DNA from: Acetobacteraceae bacterium
Lineage (GTDB): Bacteria > Pseudomonadota > Alphaproteobacteria > Acetobacterales > Acetobacteraceae
NCBI GenBank assembly: GCA_027489135.1
Contig: JAIYAI010000291.1
Span: 1-8,140 of the forward strand
Length of the DNA stretch: 8,140 nt
Direction: 5' to 3'
The notes beneath the pieces are model-generated. The model ran no database searches and had not been told where the DNA came from. It was given only the letters and a program-made list of their open reading frames with translations. Of this stretch, positions 1 through 5,519 are shown piece after piece. Numbering within the stretch: the first letter of the stretch is position 1; each line of letters opens with the position of its first letter. A program made the position numbers and the translations under genes.

Positions 1-1039
1 CTTGCGCCACCCCGGCGCGCCGCGGCTGCTGGCGCCGCTGCTGGCCGAGGAGCGGGAGGCGCTGGCGGGCTGGCTCGGCCAGGGCAGCTTCGCGCTGATC
101 GCGGGGCTCGGCGGGGGGCCGCAGGGCGTGGCGCTGGAGAAGTTCGACCTCGTCGCCGGCGGGCTGCGCGCGCGCGGCGACCTCGCCTTGGCGCTGGCGG
201 AGGCGCGGCCGCGCCTGACCGGGCGCCTGCGTGCCGAGCGGCTGCCGCTGCCGGACCTGTCGGAGGCTGGGCCGCTCGCCTGGGCACGCCTCGGTGGCCT
301 CGATGCCGAGGTCGCGCTGGCCGCCGAGCGGGTCGAGGTCGGCGGCACGCCGGTGCTGGAGGAGGCGGAGGCGCGGGTCGTGCTGGGCGCCGGCGCGATG
401 GCGCTGGAGGGGCTGCGCGCGCGCCTCGGCGGCGGGGCGCTGGAGGCGGGGGCGAGGGTCGGCTTCGGCGACGGGCCGGCGCCGCCGCGCCTGGCGCTGG
501 AGGCGAAGCTGGCCGATGCCGCGATCGGCGCGCCGCTCTTCGGCCTGCCGCTCGATCTCGGCGCGGGGCGGCTCGGGCTGACGGCGCGGCTGACGGCGGA
601 GGGGCATGGCCGGGCCGGCATCGCGGCGACCTTGGCGGGGAATGTCGAGGTCGCGGTGAAGGACGGGCAGTTGGCTGGCTACGACCTGGGCGCGGTGCAG
701 GCGGCGGCGCAGCAGCCGGGCTTCGCGGCGGCGGATGCGGCGCTGCGCGGCGTGCTGGCCGAGGCGGGCGGCGGCACGGCCTTCGAGAGCCTGACGGCGG
801 CGGCGCGCATCGCCGATGGCGTGGTGACGCTGGAGCGCGCGACGCTGGCGACGGAGGGCGGGGCGGCGGCGGCGGCGGAGGGGCGGATCGACCTGGCGCG
901 CGGGACGATGGACCTGCTGCTGACGACGGCGCCGGTGGCGGAGGCGCCGCCGGTGGGGCTGCGGGTATCGGGGCCGGTGCGGGCGCCGCGACGGCTGCCG
1001 GAGCTGGCGGCGTTTCTCCGGTGGAAGGCGACGCATTGA
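1..1039 (+). CDS. AsmA family protein, C-terminal part (5' end outside window)
   Basis: The reading frame is already open at the left edge, and the first in-frame TTG is not a credible start, so the N-terminus lies outside. About 345 residues remain, ending in TGA at 1037-1039. The fragment is rich in Gly, Ala and Leu with regular beta-type alternation, and it carries the typical tail of AsmA proteins: a segment reading GNVEVAVKDGQLAGYDLG (about residues 210-227), then FESLTAAARIADGVVTLERA (about 259-278), then a glycine/alanine-rich stretch, GRIDLARGTMDLLL and a closing LRVSGPVRAPRR. AsmA relatives are large inner-membrane-anchored periplasmic proteins related to the bridge-like lipid-transfer proteins, and are linked to outer-membrane biogenesis and phospholipid transport. 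The membrane anchor expected at the N-terminus is not visible here. Family assignment is fairly sure; the precise subfamily and role are not. A run of GGC triplets near 862-879 encodes an alanine tract. Confidence 0.8.
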   Translation, partial: LRHPGAPRLLAPLLAEEREALAGWLGQGSFALIAGLGGGPQGVALEKFDLVAGGLRARGDLALALAEARPRLTGRLRAERLPLPDLSEAGPLAWARLGGLDAEVALAAERVEVGGTPVLEEAEARVVLGAGAMALEGLRARLGGGALEAGARVGFGDGPAPPRLALEAKLADAAIGAPLFGLPLDLGAGRLGLTARLTAEGHGRAGIAATLAGNVEVAVKDGQLAGYDLGAVQAAAQQPGFAAADAALRGVLAEAGGGTAFESLTAAARIADGVVTLERATLATEGGAAAAAEGRIDLARGTMDLLLTTAPVAEAPPVGLRVSGPVRAPRRLPELAAFLRWKATH

Positions 1040-1137
1040 CGGCGCCCGCGTGACGGCCTTGCCTGCGCGCCTCTCGCGGGGCGGCGCCCGGCGATATCGT
1101 CATGGACCGGTCGCGGGCTGGAACGCGACGCAGGGAT

Positions 1138-1141
1138 GGAG
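1138..1141 (+). promoter_or_regulatory. Ribosome binding site of the M20 peptidase gene
   Basis: GGAG lies six bases before the ATG at 1148. The upstream in-frame ATG at 1136 has only AGG one base away, too close to act. This site is the reason for preferring 1148 as the start. Confidence 0.55.
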
Positions 1142-1147
1142 TGCAGC

Positions 1148-2545
1148 ATGCCCACACGCACCGGCGCCCTCACGCGCGCCGCCAGCTTCTTCGACGCTGG
1201 CGGCTTCAAGGCCCTCCTCACCGACCTCGTCGCCATACCCTCCACCGCGCAGGAGCCTGGCTACGAGCCCCATCTCGACCGTTACCTGAACGACGCGATC
1301 CGCCCCTGGCTGGAACGCCTCGGCTTCACGGTGCAGGTGCGCCCCAATCCGCTGGAGGGCTTCGGTCCCATCCTGACCGCCGCGCGCATCGAGGACCCGG
1401 CGCGGCCGACCGTGCTGCTCTACGGCCACGGCGACACCGTGCGCGGCCTCGACGAGCAGTGGCGCCCCGGCCTCAAGCCCTGGGTTCTGACCGAGGAGGA
1501 GGGCCGCTGGTACGGCCGCGGCACCGCCGACAACAAGGGTCAGCACGCGCTGAACATCGCCGCACTCGAGGCGGTGATCGCCGAGCGCGGCGGGCGCCTC
1601 GGCTTCAACGTCAAGATCGTGCTGGAGATGGCGGAGGAGCGCGGGTCCCGAGGCTTGCGCGAATTCGTCGCCGCGCATGCCGATGAACTCGCCGCCGACG
1701 TGCTGATCGCCTCGGACGGGCCGCGGGTGACGCCGGAGATGCCGACCATCGCCACCGGCACCCGCGGCACCTGGCATTGCGACCTGGTGGTCAGGCTGCG
1801 CGAGGGCGGCGTGCATTCCGGCCATTGGGGCGGGCTGACGACGGACCCCGCGGTGCGCCTGACCCATGCGCTCGGGTCCATCATGGATAGTCGCGGAAAA
1901 ATCCTGGTGCGCGACTGGCTGCCCGGCAACGGCGTGCCGGCGGAGGTGCGCGCGGTGCTGCTGGGCTGTCCCGTGGGTGGCGGCGAGGGTGCGGCGACCA
2001 TCGACGCGGACTGGGGCGAGCCCGGCCTGACCGCGGCCGAGAAGATCTACGGCTGGAACAGCTTCATCGTGCTGGCGATGACCTCGGGCCGGCCGGAGAA
2101 CCCGGTGAACGCGGTGGCGCCCGATGCCCGGGCCCATTGCCAGATCCGCTACACCGTCGACAGCGACCCGGCCACCTTCGCCGACAGCCTGCGCCGGCAC
2201 CTCGACGCGCAGGGCTTCAAGGACGTCGCGATCGAGAACGCCTATGTCCGCATGCCCGCCAGCCGCACCGCGCCGAACCACCCCTGGGTGCGCTGGGCGC
2301 AGGAGAGCATGCAGCGGAGCCTCGACAAGCGCGTGCAGATCATCCCCAACTCCTCGGGTGGGCTGCCGGGGGATGTCTTCGTCGATCACCTCGGCGTGCC
2401 GCTGGTCTGGGTGCCGCACAGCTACAACGGCTGCAAGCAGCACGGGCCGGACGAGCACTACCTGATCGCGCCGGCGCGGGAGGGGATCCTGGCCTTCGCG
2501 GGGATGTGGTGGGATCTGGGGGAGGCGGGGACGCCGAAGGGGTGA
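1148..2545 (+). CDS. M20 family zinc metallopeptidase (dipeptidase-like)
   Basis: The 465-residue product is a complete M20 di-zinc peptidase, probably cytoplasmic because no signal peptide is seen; it should cleave dipeptides or related N-acyl amides. Numbered from the 1148 start, the motifs are: YGHGD with zinc ligand His94 and Asp96; ADNKG with bridging Asp128; EMAEERG with catalytic Glu163 and ligand Glu164; SDG with ligand Asp190; and KQHGPDEH with ligand His432. The lid/dimerisation domain (about 205-370) has the GGVHSGHWGG motif with His223, typical of the carnosinase/dipeptidase branch, where this His comes from the partner subunit. Length matches that branch. An in-frame ATG at 1136 would add four residues but lacks a well-placed ribosome site. 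The gene follows the AsmA gene by about 108 bases on the same strand, so it may have its own promoter. Its stop codon overlaps a palindrome that may belong to the next operon. Substrate cannot be told from sequence. Confidence 0.92.
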   Translation: MPTRTGALTRAASFFDAGGFKALLTDLVAIPSTAQEPGYEPHLDRYLNDAIRPWLERLGFTVQVRPNPLEGFGPILTAARIEDPARPTVLLYGHGDTVRGLDEQWRPGLKPWVLTEEEGRWYGRGTADNKGQHALNIAALEAVIAERGGRLGFNVKIVLEMAEERGSRGLREFVAAHADELAADVLIASDGPRVTPEMPTIATGTRGTWHCDLVVRLREGGVHSGHWGGLTTDPAVRLTHALGSIMDSRGKILVRDWLPGNGVPAEVRAVLLGCPVGGGEGAATIDADWGEPGLTAAEKIYGWNSFIVLAMTSGRPENPVNAVAPDARAHCQIRYTVDSDPATFADSLRRHLDAQGFKDVAIENAYVRMPASRTAPNHPWVRWAQESMQRSLDKRVQIIPNSSGGLPGDVFVDHLGVPLVWVPHSYNGCKQHGPDEHYLIAPAREGILAFAGMWWDLGEAGTPKG

Positions 2546-2563
2546 TACACGTTCGTGTGTATC
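2544..2563. promoter_or_regulatory. Inverted repeat upstream of hicAB, candidate HicB operator
   Basis: GATACAC and GTGTATC form perfect 7-base arms around a 6-base centre (gttcgt). The repeat begins inside the stop codon of the M20 gene, and its right arm ends about 40 bases before the preferred hicA start. It is followed by an AT-rich patch (ccttaattgccttg, 2567-2580) that stands out in this GC-rich DNA and could hold a -10 region. HicB antitoxins with DNA-binding domains repress their own operon through palindromes near the promoter, so an operator is the favoured reading. A weak transcription terminator for the M20 gene is the alternative, but no T-run follows. Confidence 0.4.
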
Positions 2564-2603
2564 GAGCCTTAATTGCCTTGGTGGGGTGTGTCGTCATGCG
2601 CAC

Positions 2604-2798
2604 GTGAACGGCCAGGATGTCATTCGTCTGCTCAAGGCGGATGGCTGGGTCCTGGTCGCCCAGAAGGGCAGCCACACCCGCTTCAAGCATCCCGGCAAGC
2701 CGGGCCGCGTCACCATCCCGACGCCGCGCCGCGATATCCCCCCAGGGACGCTGCGTAGCATCGAGCGACAGGCCGGCATCACGCTGAGGCAGGGTTGA
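2604..2798 (+). CDS. hicA: HicA-type toxin (mRNA interferase)
   Basis: A 64-residue product of the HicA/YcfA family, a dsRBD-like fold that cuts mRNA and blocks translation. The family signature is clear: start NGQDVIRLL, then DGWVLV, then KGSHTRFKHP with the catalytic His24 in the GSH motif, then GRVTIPTPRRDIPPGTLRSI and RQAGI near the end. The start is a judgement. GTG at 2604 reproduces the usual family N-terminus, which begins immediately before the N-G-Q-D-V-I-R-L-L helix. An in-frame GTG at 2586 would add six residues (CRHAH-type) not expected in the family. Neither has a strong ribosome site, consistent with poor initiation of a toxin. The stop TGA shares one base with the ATG of the antitoxin gene, so the two are translationally coupled in the toxin-first order usual for hicAB. 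No truncation or lost catalytic residue is seen, so the toxin looks intact. Confidence 0.88.
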   Translation: MNGQDVIRLLKADGWVLVAQKGSHTRFKHPGKPGRVTIPTPRRDIPPGTLRSIERQAGITLRQG

Positions 2799-3190
2799 TG
2801 GCCGACACCATCGCACTCATCCACAAGGACGCCGGCCGCGACGACGGCGTCTCCTTCCCCGATTTCCCCGGCTGCATCACGGCCGGCGCCACGCTGGAGG
2901 AGGCGCGGCTGCGAGCCACCGAGGCGCTGGCGCTGCACATCGAGGGCATGATCGAGGATGGGGAGGCGTTGCCGGCGCCTTCTCCGCTGGATGCCGTGAT
3001 GGCGGATCGCGCGCACCGCGACGCCGTCGCCTTCCTCGTCGCCGCCCCGGCGCGTCCTGCGCGGGCGGTACGGGTGAACATCACCCTGCCCGAGGACGTG
3101 CTGGCCGAGGTCGATGCCGCGGCGAAGGCGCAGGGGCTGACGCGCAGCGCCTTTCTCGCGCGCGCGGCGCGGCGGGCGATGGTGGCGTAG
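2798..3190 (+). CDS. hicB: HicB-type antitoxin with ribbon-helix-helix DNA-binding domain
   Basis: The 130-residue product has two parts. Residues 1-65 are the partial RNase-H-like HicB domain, with the hallmark VSFPDFPGCITAGATLEEA (18-36) followed by a helix ending in HIEGMIEDGE. This domain covers the HicA active site. Residues about 90-127 (VRVNITLPEDVLAEVDAAAK, then GLTRSAFLARAARRA) form a ribbon-helix-helix domain, which in this class binds operator DNA and lets the antitoxin repress its own operon. A short alanine/proline linker joins them. The ATG at 2798 overlaps the hicA TGA as TGATG, giving coupling; a TTG directly before it is disregarded. The 20-base palindrome upstream of hicA is the natural candidate target. 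The unit looks complete and functional. Confidence 0.9.
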   Translation: MADTIALIHKDAGRDDGVSFPDFPGCITAGATLEEARLRATEALALHIEGMIEDGEALPAPSPLDAVMADRAHRDAVAFLVAAPARPARAVRVNITLPEDVLAEVDAAAKAQGLTRSAFLARAARRAMVA

Positions 3191-3249
3191 GACGGGGCCC
3201 CTCCCTTTCCCTCCCTCCCCATTCGCGACAAGCTGTGCACACCCCCCGC

Positions 3250-3270
3250 GGCCCCGCCTCGGGGGCCTTT
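3250..3270 (+). terminator. Short terminator-like hairpin after hicAB
   Basis: GGCCCC (3250-3255) and GGGGCC (3262-3267) can pair around a six-base loop, followed directly by TTT. The stem is strong but short and the T-run is only three bases, so this is a weak intrinsic terminator at best. It sits between the hicB stop and the ribosome site of the VOC gene, where a terminator would be expected. Confidence 0.4.
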
Positions 3271-3283
3271 CATGCCGTCTATC

Positions 3284-3292
3284 GGGAGGGAG
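3284..3292 (+). promoter_or_regulatory. Ribosome binding site of the VOC gene
   Basis: GGGAGGGAG lies five bases before the ATG at 3298. It decides the start against an upstream in-frame GTG at 3235, which would place the terminator-like hairpin inside the coding region and add 21 residues with no family counterpart. Confidence 0.75.
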
Positions 3293-3297
3293 TTTCG

Positions 3298-3678
3298 ATG
3301 TTCACCCACATCATGATCGGCACCAGCGACACCGCGAAGGCGAAGACATTCTACGACGCGCTCTTCGCCGCGCTCGGCGGCCCGGCCGCGACCGAGGATG
3401 CCCGCGGCCGCCTGATCTACGCCCATAACGGCGGGCGCTTCATGGTGACGAAGCCGATCGACGGGAAGCCCGCCTCCGGCGCCAATGGCGGCACCATCGG
3501 CTTCGCCGCCTCCAGCCCCGAGATGGTCAAGGCCTGGCACGCCGCCGGCGTCGCCCATGGCGGCACCTCCATCGAGGACCCGCCGGGCGAGCGCCAGGGC
3601 GCGGCCGGCAAGCTCTACCTCGCCTATCTGCGCGACCCGGACGGCAACAAGATCTGCGCCCTGCACCGGATGCCGTGA
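3298..3678 (+). CDS. VOC superfamily protein (glyoxalase/bleomycin-resistance-like)
   Basis: A 126-residue single-module vicinal-oxygen-chelate protein with two beta-alpha-beta-beta-beta motifs. The N-terminus FTHIMIGTSDTAKAKTFYDA is the typical first strand and helix, with His4 in the usual metal-ligand place. The second module contains GGTIGFAASSPEMVKAWHAA (64-83) and ends in YLAYLRDPDGNKICALHR (107-124). In many glyoxalases and dioxygenases of this fold the residue after the final DPDGNx(I/L) is a metal-binding Glu; here it is Cys120. The metal site is therefore either altered or absent, and the protein may bind a ligand rather than catalyse. No signal peptide. It stands alone, between hicAB and a hairpin-rich gap, and converges with the RTX gene. 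The substrate cannot be inferred. Confidence 0.85.
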   Translation: MFTHIMIGTSDTAKAKTFYDALFAALGGPAATEDARGRLIYAHNGGRFMVTKPIDGKPASGANGGTIGFAASSPEMVKAWHAAGVAHGGTSIEDPPGERQGAAGKLYLAYLRDPDGNKICALHRMP

Positions 3679-3707
3679 ACGCGGCGGGCGCGGTCTCCCA
3701 TACCAAC

Positions 3708-3735
3708 GGCCCTGAACGTTGACACGTTCAGGGCC
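3708..3735. terminator. Perfect 12-bp stem-loop between convergent genes
   Basis: GGCCCTGAACGT (3708-3719) and ACGTTCAGGGCC (3724-3735) are exact reverse complements around a TGAC loop. It starts 30 bases after the VOC stop codon. There is no T-run on either side, so it is not a textbook intrinsic terminator, but placement and strength suggest transcription end or 3' mRNA protection. It is the first member of the hairpin series described for the whole gap. Confidence 0.5.
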
Positions 3736-3881
3736 CCCTCAGACGCGGCCTGCGGAGCACGCCTGGGGCGTGACGCGCAAACCTCCGGTTTGCTTGGCTT
3801 CGCCGCGTCATGCGAGCCGCATGCTGTCGCATGACCGGCGGGCGCCATTCGGCGCCTCGGCCCGGTCAAAGAACCGGGCCG
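3708..3881. repeat. Array of six inverted repeats in a convergent intergenic gap
   Basis: This non-coding stretch is dominated by stem-loops: 3708-3735 (12 bp, TGAC loop); 3758-3772 (CACGCC/GGCGTG, TGG loop); 3777-3793 (GCAAACC/GGTTTGC, TCC loop); 3808-3834 (outer TCATGCGA/TCGCATGA, or instead inner CATGCG/CGCATG at 3809-3823); 3841-3856 (GGCGCC twice, ATTC loop); and 3858-3881 (CGGCCCGGT/ACCGGGCCG, CAAAGA loop). The third is further enclosed by TGACGCG (3771-3777) and CGCGTCA (3804-3810), which overlap its arms slightly and could form a larger alternative stem. No credible coding frame crosses it. It resembles bacterial interspersed palindromic elements in style; I cannot name a family. It shares blocks with the gap at 6873-7018. 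Confidence 0.65.
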
Positions 3882-3924
3882 CTGGTAGTGAGGATTTTCC
3901 CCTGGGGGCGTCGCGCCATCCCGC

Positions 3925-5352
3925 TCAACCGAAGACGAAATCGGTGAAGACCAGCACCGGCGCGCCGACCAGCAGCGCCAGGTTTTCCAGCCCCGGCAGG
4001 CCGGGCCCGTTCCAGTCCACCTGCAGCCGCCCCGTCGCGGTGTCGTACAGGATATAGGGGCCGCCATCCGCCGGCGCCGCCGGTGCCACGCCCGCGATGA
4101 AGCGGTCCGCACCGAAGGCCGCGCCGTCGATCGGCGCGAGGCGGATGCTGTCGATCCCCGTCTCGAAATCCACGATGATGTCGAGCCCCTGCCGGCGCGA
4201 CCCGTAGTCGAACAGGTCGGCCCCCGCGCCGCCGGTCAGCCGGTCCCGGCCGATCCCGCCCGCCAGCGTGTCCGCCCCCTCGCCGCCGAGAAGGTTGTCG
4301 TTGTTCGACGCGCCCAGCAGCAGGTCGTCGCCGGCGTCGCCGTAGAGCGGGGCCTGCGAGGTGCCGTAGGTGAAGAGCGTGTCGTTGCCCGCGCCGCCGC
4401 GCAGCGTGACCGGGCCCTGGCCGCTCGCCGCGATCGAATCGTTGCCCTCGCCGCCCTTCAGCAGCGCGCCGCCGATGCCGGAGAAGCCGATCCGGTCGTC
4501 GCCGGCGCCGCCATCGACGGTATCGAAGCCGAAGCCATAGACGGTGACCACGTCGTTGCCACCACCGCCGAGCAGCACGTCGTCGCCCTGGCCGCCGTCG
4601 AGGCTGTCGTTGCCCTCGCCACCGACGAGGCTGTCCGCGCCGTCCTGCCCAGCCAGGCTGTCGTTGCCGTCCTCGCCGCGGAGGGTATCGTTCGCCTCGC
4701 CGCCCGTCGCGGTGTCGTTCTCCGCGCCGCCGCGCAGCAGATCGGCGCCGAGCCCGCCCGAGAGCAGGTCGCGCCCGGCATCGCCGAGGAGCAGGTCGTC
4801 GCCCACCCCGCCGGCGAGCGCATCGTCACCGGCGCCGCCGAAAAGGCTGTCCGCCCCGTCGTCGCCGGAGAGCTCGTCGTTGCCGCCCTGGCCGACCAGC
4901 CGGTCCGCGCCGTCGCCGCCACCGAGCAGGTCGCGCGCCGCGCCGCCCGCCAGGCTGTCGTCGCCGGCATTGCCGAGCAGGCGGTTCTCGCCGTTCCCGC
5001 CGAAGAGGCTGTCGTTGCCGCTGCCGCCGACCATCAGGTCGTCGAGCGCCGTGCCGCGATGCAGCCGGGCCTCGGTATTGGCGAAGTCGAACCAGGCGGT
5101 CAGGCTCTCCCGCACCGTCCGGTCGTCGAGCCAGACCACGCTGATCCGGAAGGCGTCGTCGATTCCGTCGCTGCCAGCATAGTCGTGGATCATCGGCGGG
5201 GAGCCGAGCAGGAAGGCATCCAGCGTCTGCCCGTCGCCCCAGAAGATGCGCGACCGCACCCCGCCCCCGGGGCCTGTGGCACTCAGGTAGACCGTCGCGC
5301 TGTCGGTCGCGGGCCAGCTGCCCCCATAGAAGCCATAGGTCGGCGTCGGCAT
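3925..5352 (-). CDS. RTX calcium-binding protein with PKD-like N-terminus, type I secretion substrate
   Basis: The 475-residue product carries hemolysin-type calcium-binding nonapeptides (GGxGxDxLx). Eighteen follow each other in register without a break (residues 109-270), three more are scattered (281, 300, 319), and five close the array (338-382): 26 in all. These fold into calcium-filled parallel beta-rolls outside the cell. Residues about 20-90 look like a PKD-type beta-sandwich, with FWGDG (37-41), HDYAG (56-60) and a following ISVVWLDD strand. The C-terminus (about 380-475) has the pattern seen in alphaproteobacterial RTX proteins: DIIVDFETGIDSIRL, then YILYDTATGRLQVDWNGPG, ending in hydrophobic VLVFTDFVFG, which serves as an uncleaved type I secretion signal. 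No N-terminal signal peptide and no enzyme domain are seen. The start ATG at 5352 has GAGG nine bases ahead. No ABC transporter or adaptor gene lies in the window, so the exporter is elsewhere. It could be an adhesin, surface-layer or matrix protein. Confidence 0.88.
   Translation of the reverse strand: MPTPTYGFYGGSWPATDSATVYLSATGPGGGVRSRIFWGDGQTLDAFLLGSPPMIHDYAGSDGIDDAFRISVVWLDDRTVRESLTAWFDFANTEARLHRGTALDDLMVGGSGNDSLFGGNGENRLLGNAGDDSLAGGAARDLLGGGDGADRLVGQGGNDELSGDDGADSLFGGAGDDALAGGVGDDLLLGDAGRDLLSGGLGADLLRGGAENDTATGGEANDTLRGEDGNDSLAGQDGADSLVGGEGNDSLDGGQGDDVLLGGGGNDVVTVYGFGFDTVDGGAGDDRIGFSGIGGALLKGGEGNDSIAASGQGPVTLRGGAGNDTLFTYGTSQAPLYGDAGDDLLLGASNNDNLLGGEGADTLAGGIGRDRLTGGAGADLFDYGSRRQGLDIIVDFETGIDSIRLAPIDGAAFGADRFIAGVAPAAPADGGPYILYDTATGRLQVDWNGPGLPGLENLALLVGAPVLVFTDFVFG
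4543..5028 (-). repeat. Tandem RTX nonapeptide-coding repeat, 18 units
   Basis: This is 27-base periodic DNA encoding residues 109-270 of the RTX protein, in strict nine-residue register. Units vary in the second, third, fourth and final positions but nearly all keep the leading Gly and the Asp at position six. A shorter run of five units lies at 4207-4341. Confidence 0.85.
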
Positions 5353-5519
5353 GGTCCCGGTCCTCGTCGTTTCGTCCCGAAGTCGAGGCTAGGTGACCGC
5401 GTGATCGAACGGAAACACTTCCGGGCCGGGCGGCGCCGGAGGGATACTCCCGCGCCCCGCAAAGCGGTTGAGCCGCGCGCCGCGCCGCCGCATACCCCGG
5501 GCCAGCCATCGGAACCCCC
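5353..5519. promoter_or_regulatory. Divergent intergenic region, probable promoters for both flanking genes
   Basis: The RTX gene and the 450-residue gene diverge from this 167-base gap, so both promoters should lie in it. I see no confident -35/-10 pair in this GC-rich DNA. A small palindrome, CGGAA-acac-TTCCG (5410-5423), sits in its least GC-rich part and is a possible regulator site, with low certainty. Confidence 0.4.

Noticed and set aside
862..879. GGC triplet run as a possible microsatellite of interest
   Set aside because: It simply codes for an alanine tract within a GC-rich AsmA gene; such runs are common in this composition.
1100..2458. Long open frame on the minus strand opposite the M20 gene
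   Set aside because: The translation is Arg/His/Gly/Ala-rich with no motif, while the plus strand encodes a complete M20 active site. Long antisense frames are expected in DNA of this GC content.
3719..4112. Open frames on both strands spanning the first hairpin gap
   Set aside because: They have no recognisable protein pattern and no ribosome site, and they consist largely of inverted repeats. The minus-strand one is the out-of-frame end of the RTX gene.
4543..5028. Periodic DNA that could be taken for a CRISPR-like or satellite array
   Set aside because: The period is 27 bases with no spacers and codes for in-register calcium-binding nonapeptides.
4544..5182. Plus-strand Ser/Pro-rich frame opposite the RTX repeats
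   Set aside because: It is an antisense echo of the 27-base RTX periodicity; the repeated serine/proline pattern comes directly from reverse-reading GGxGxDxLx codons.
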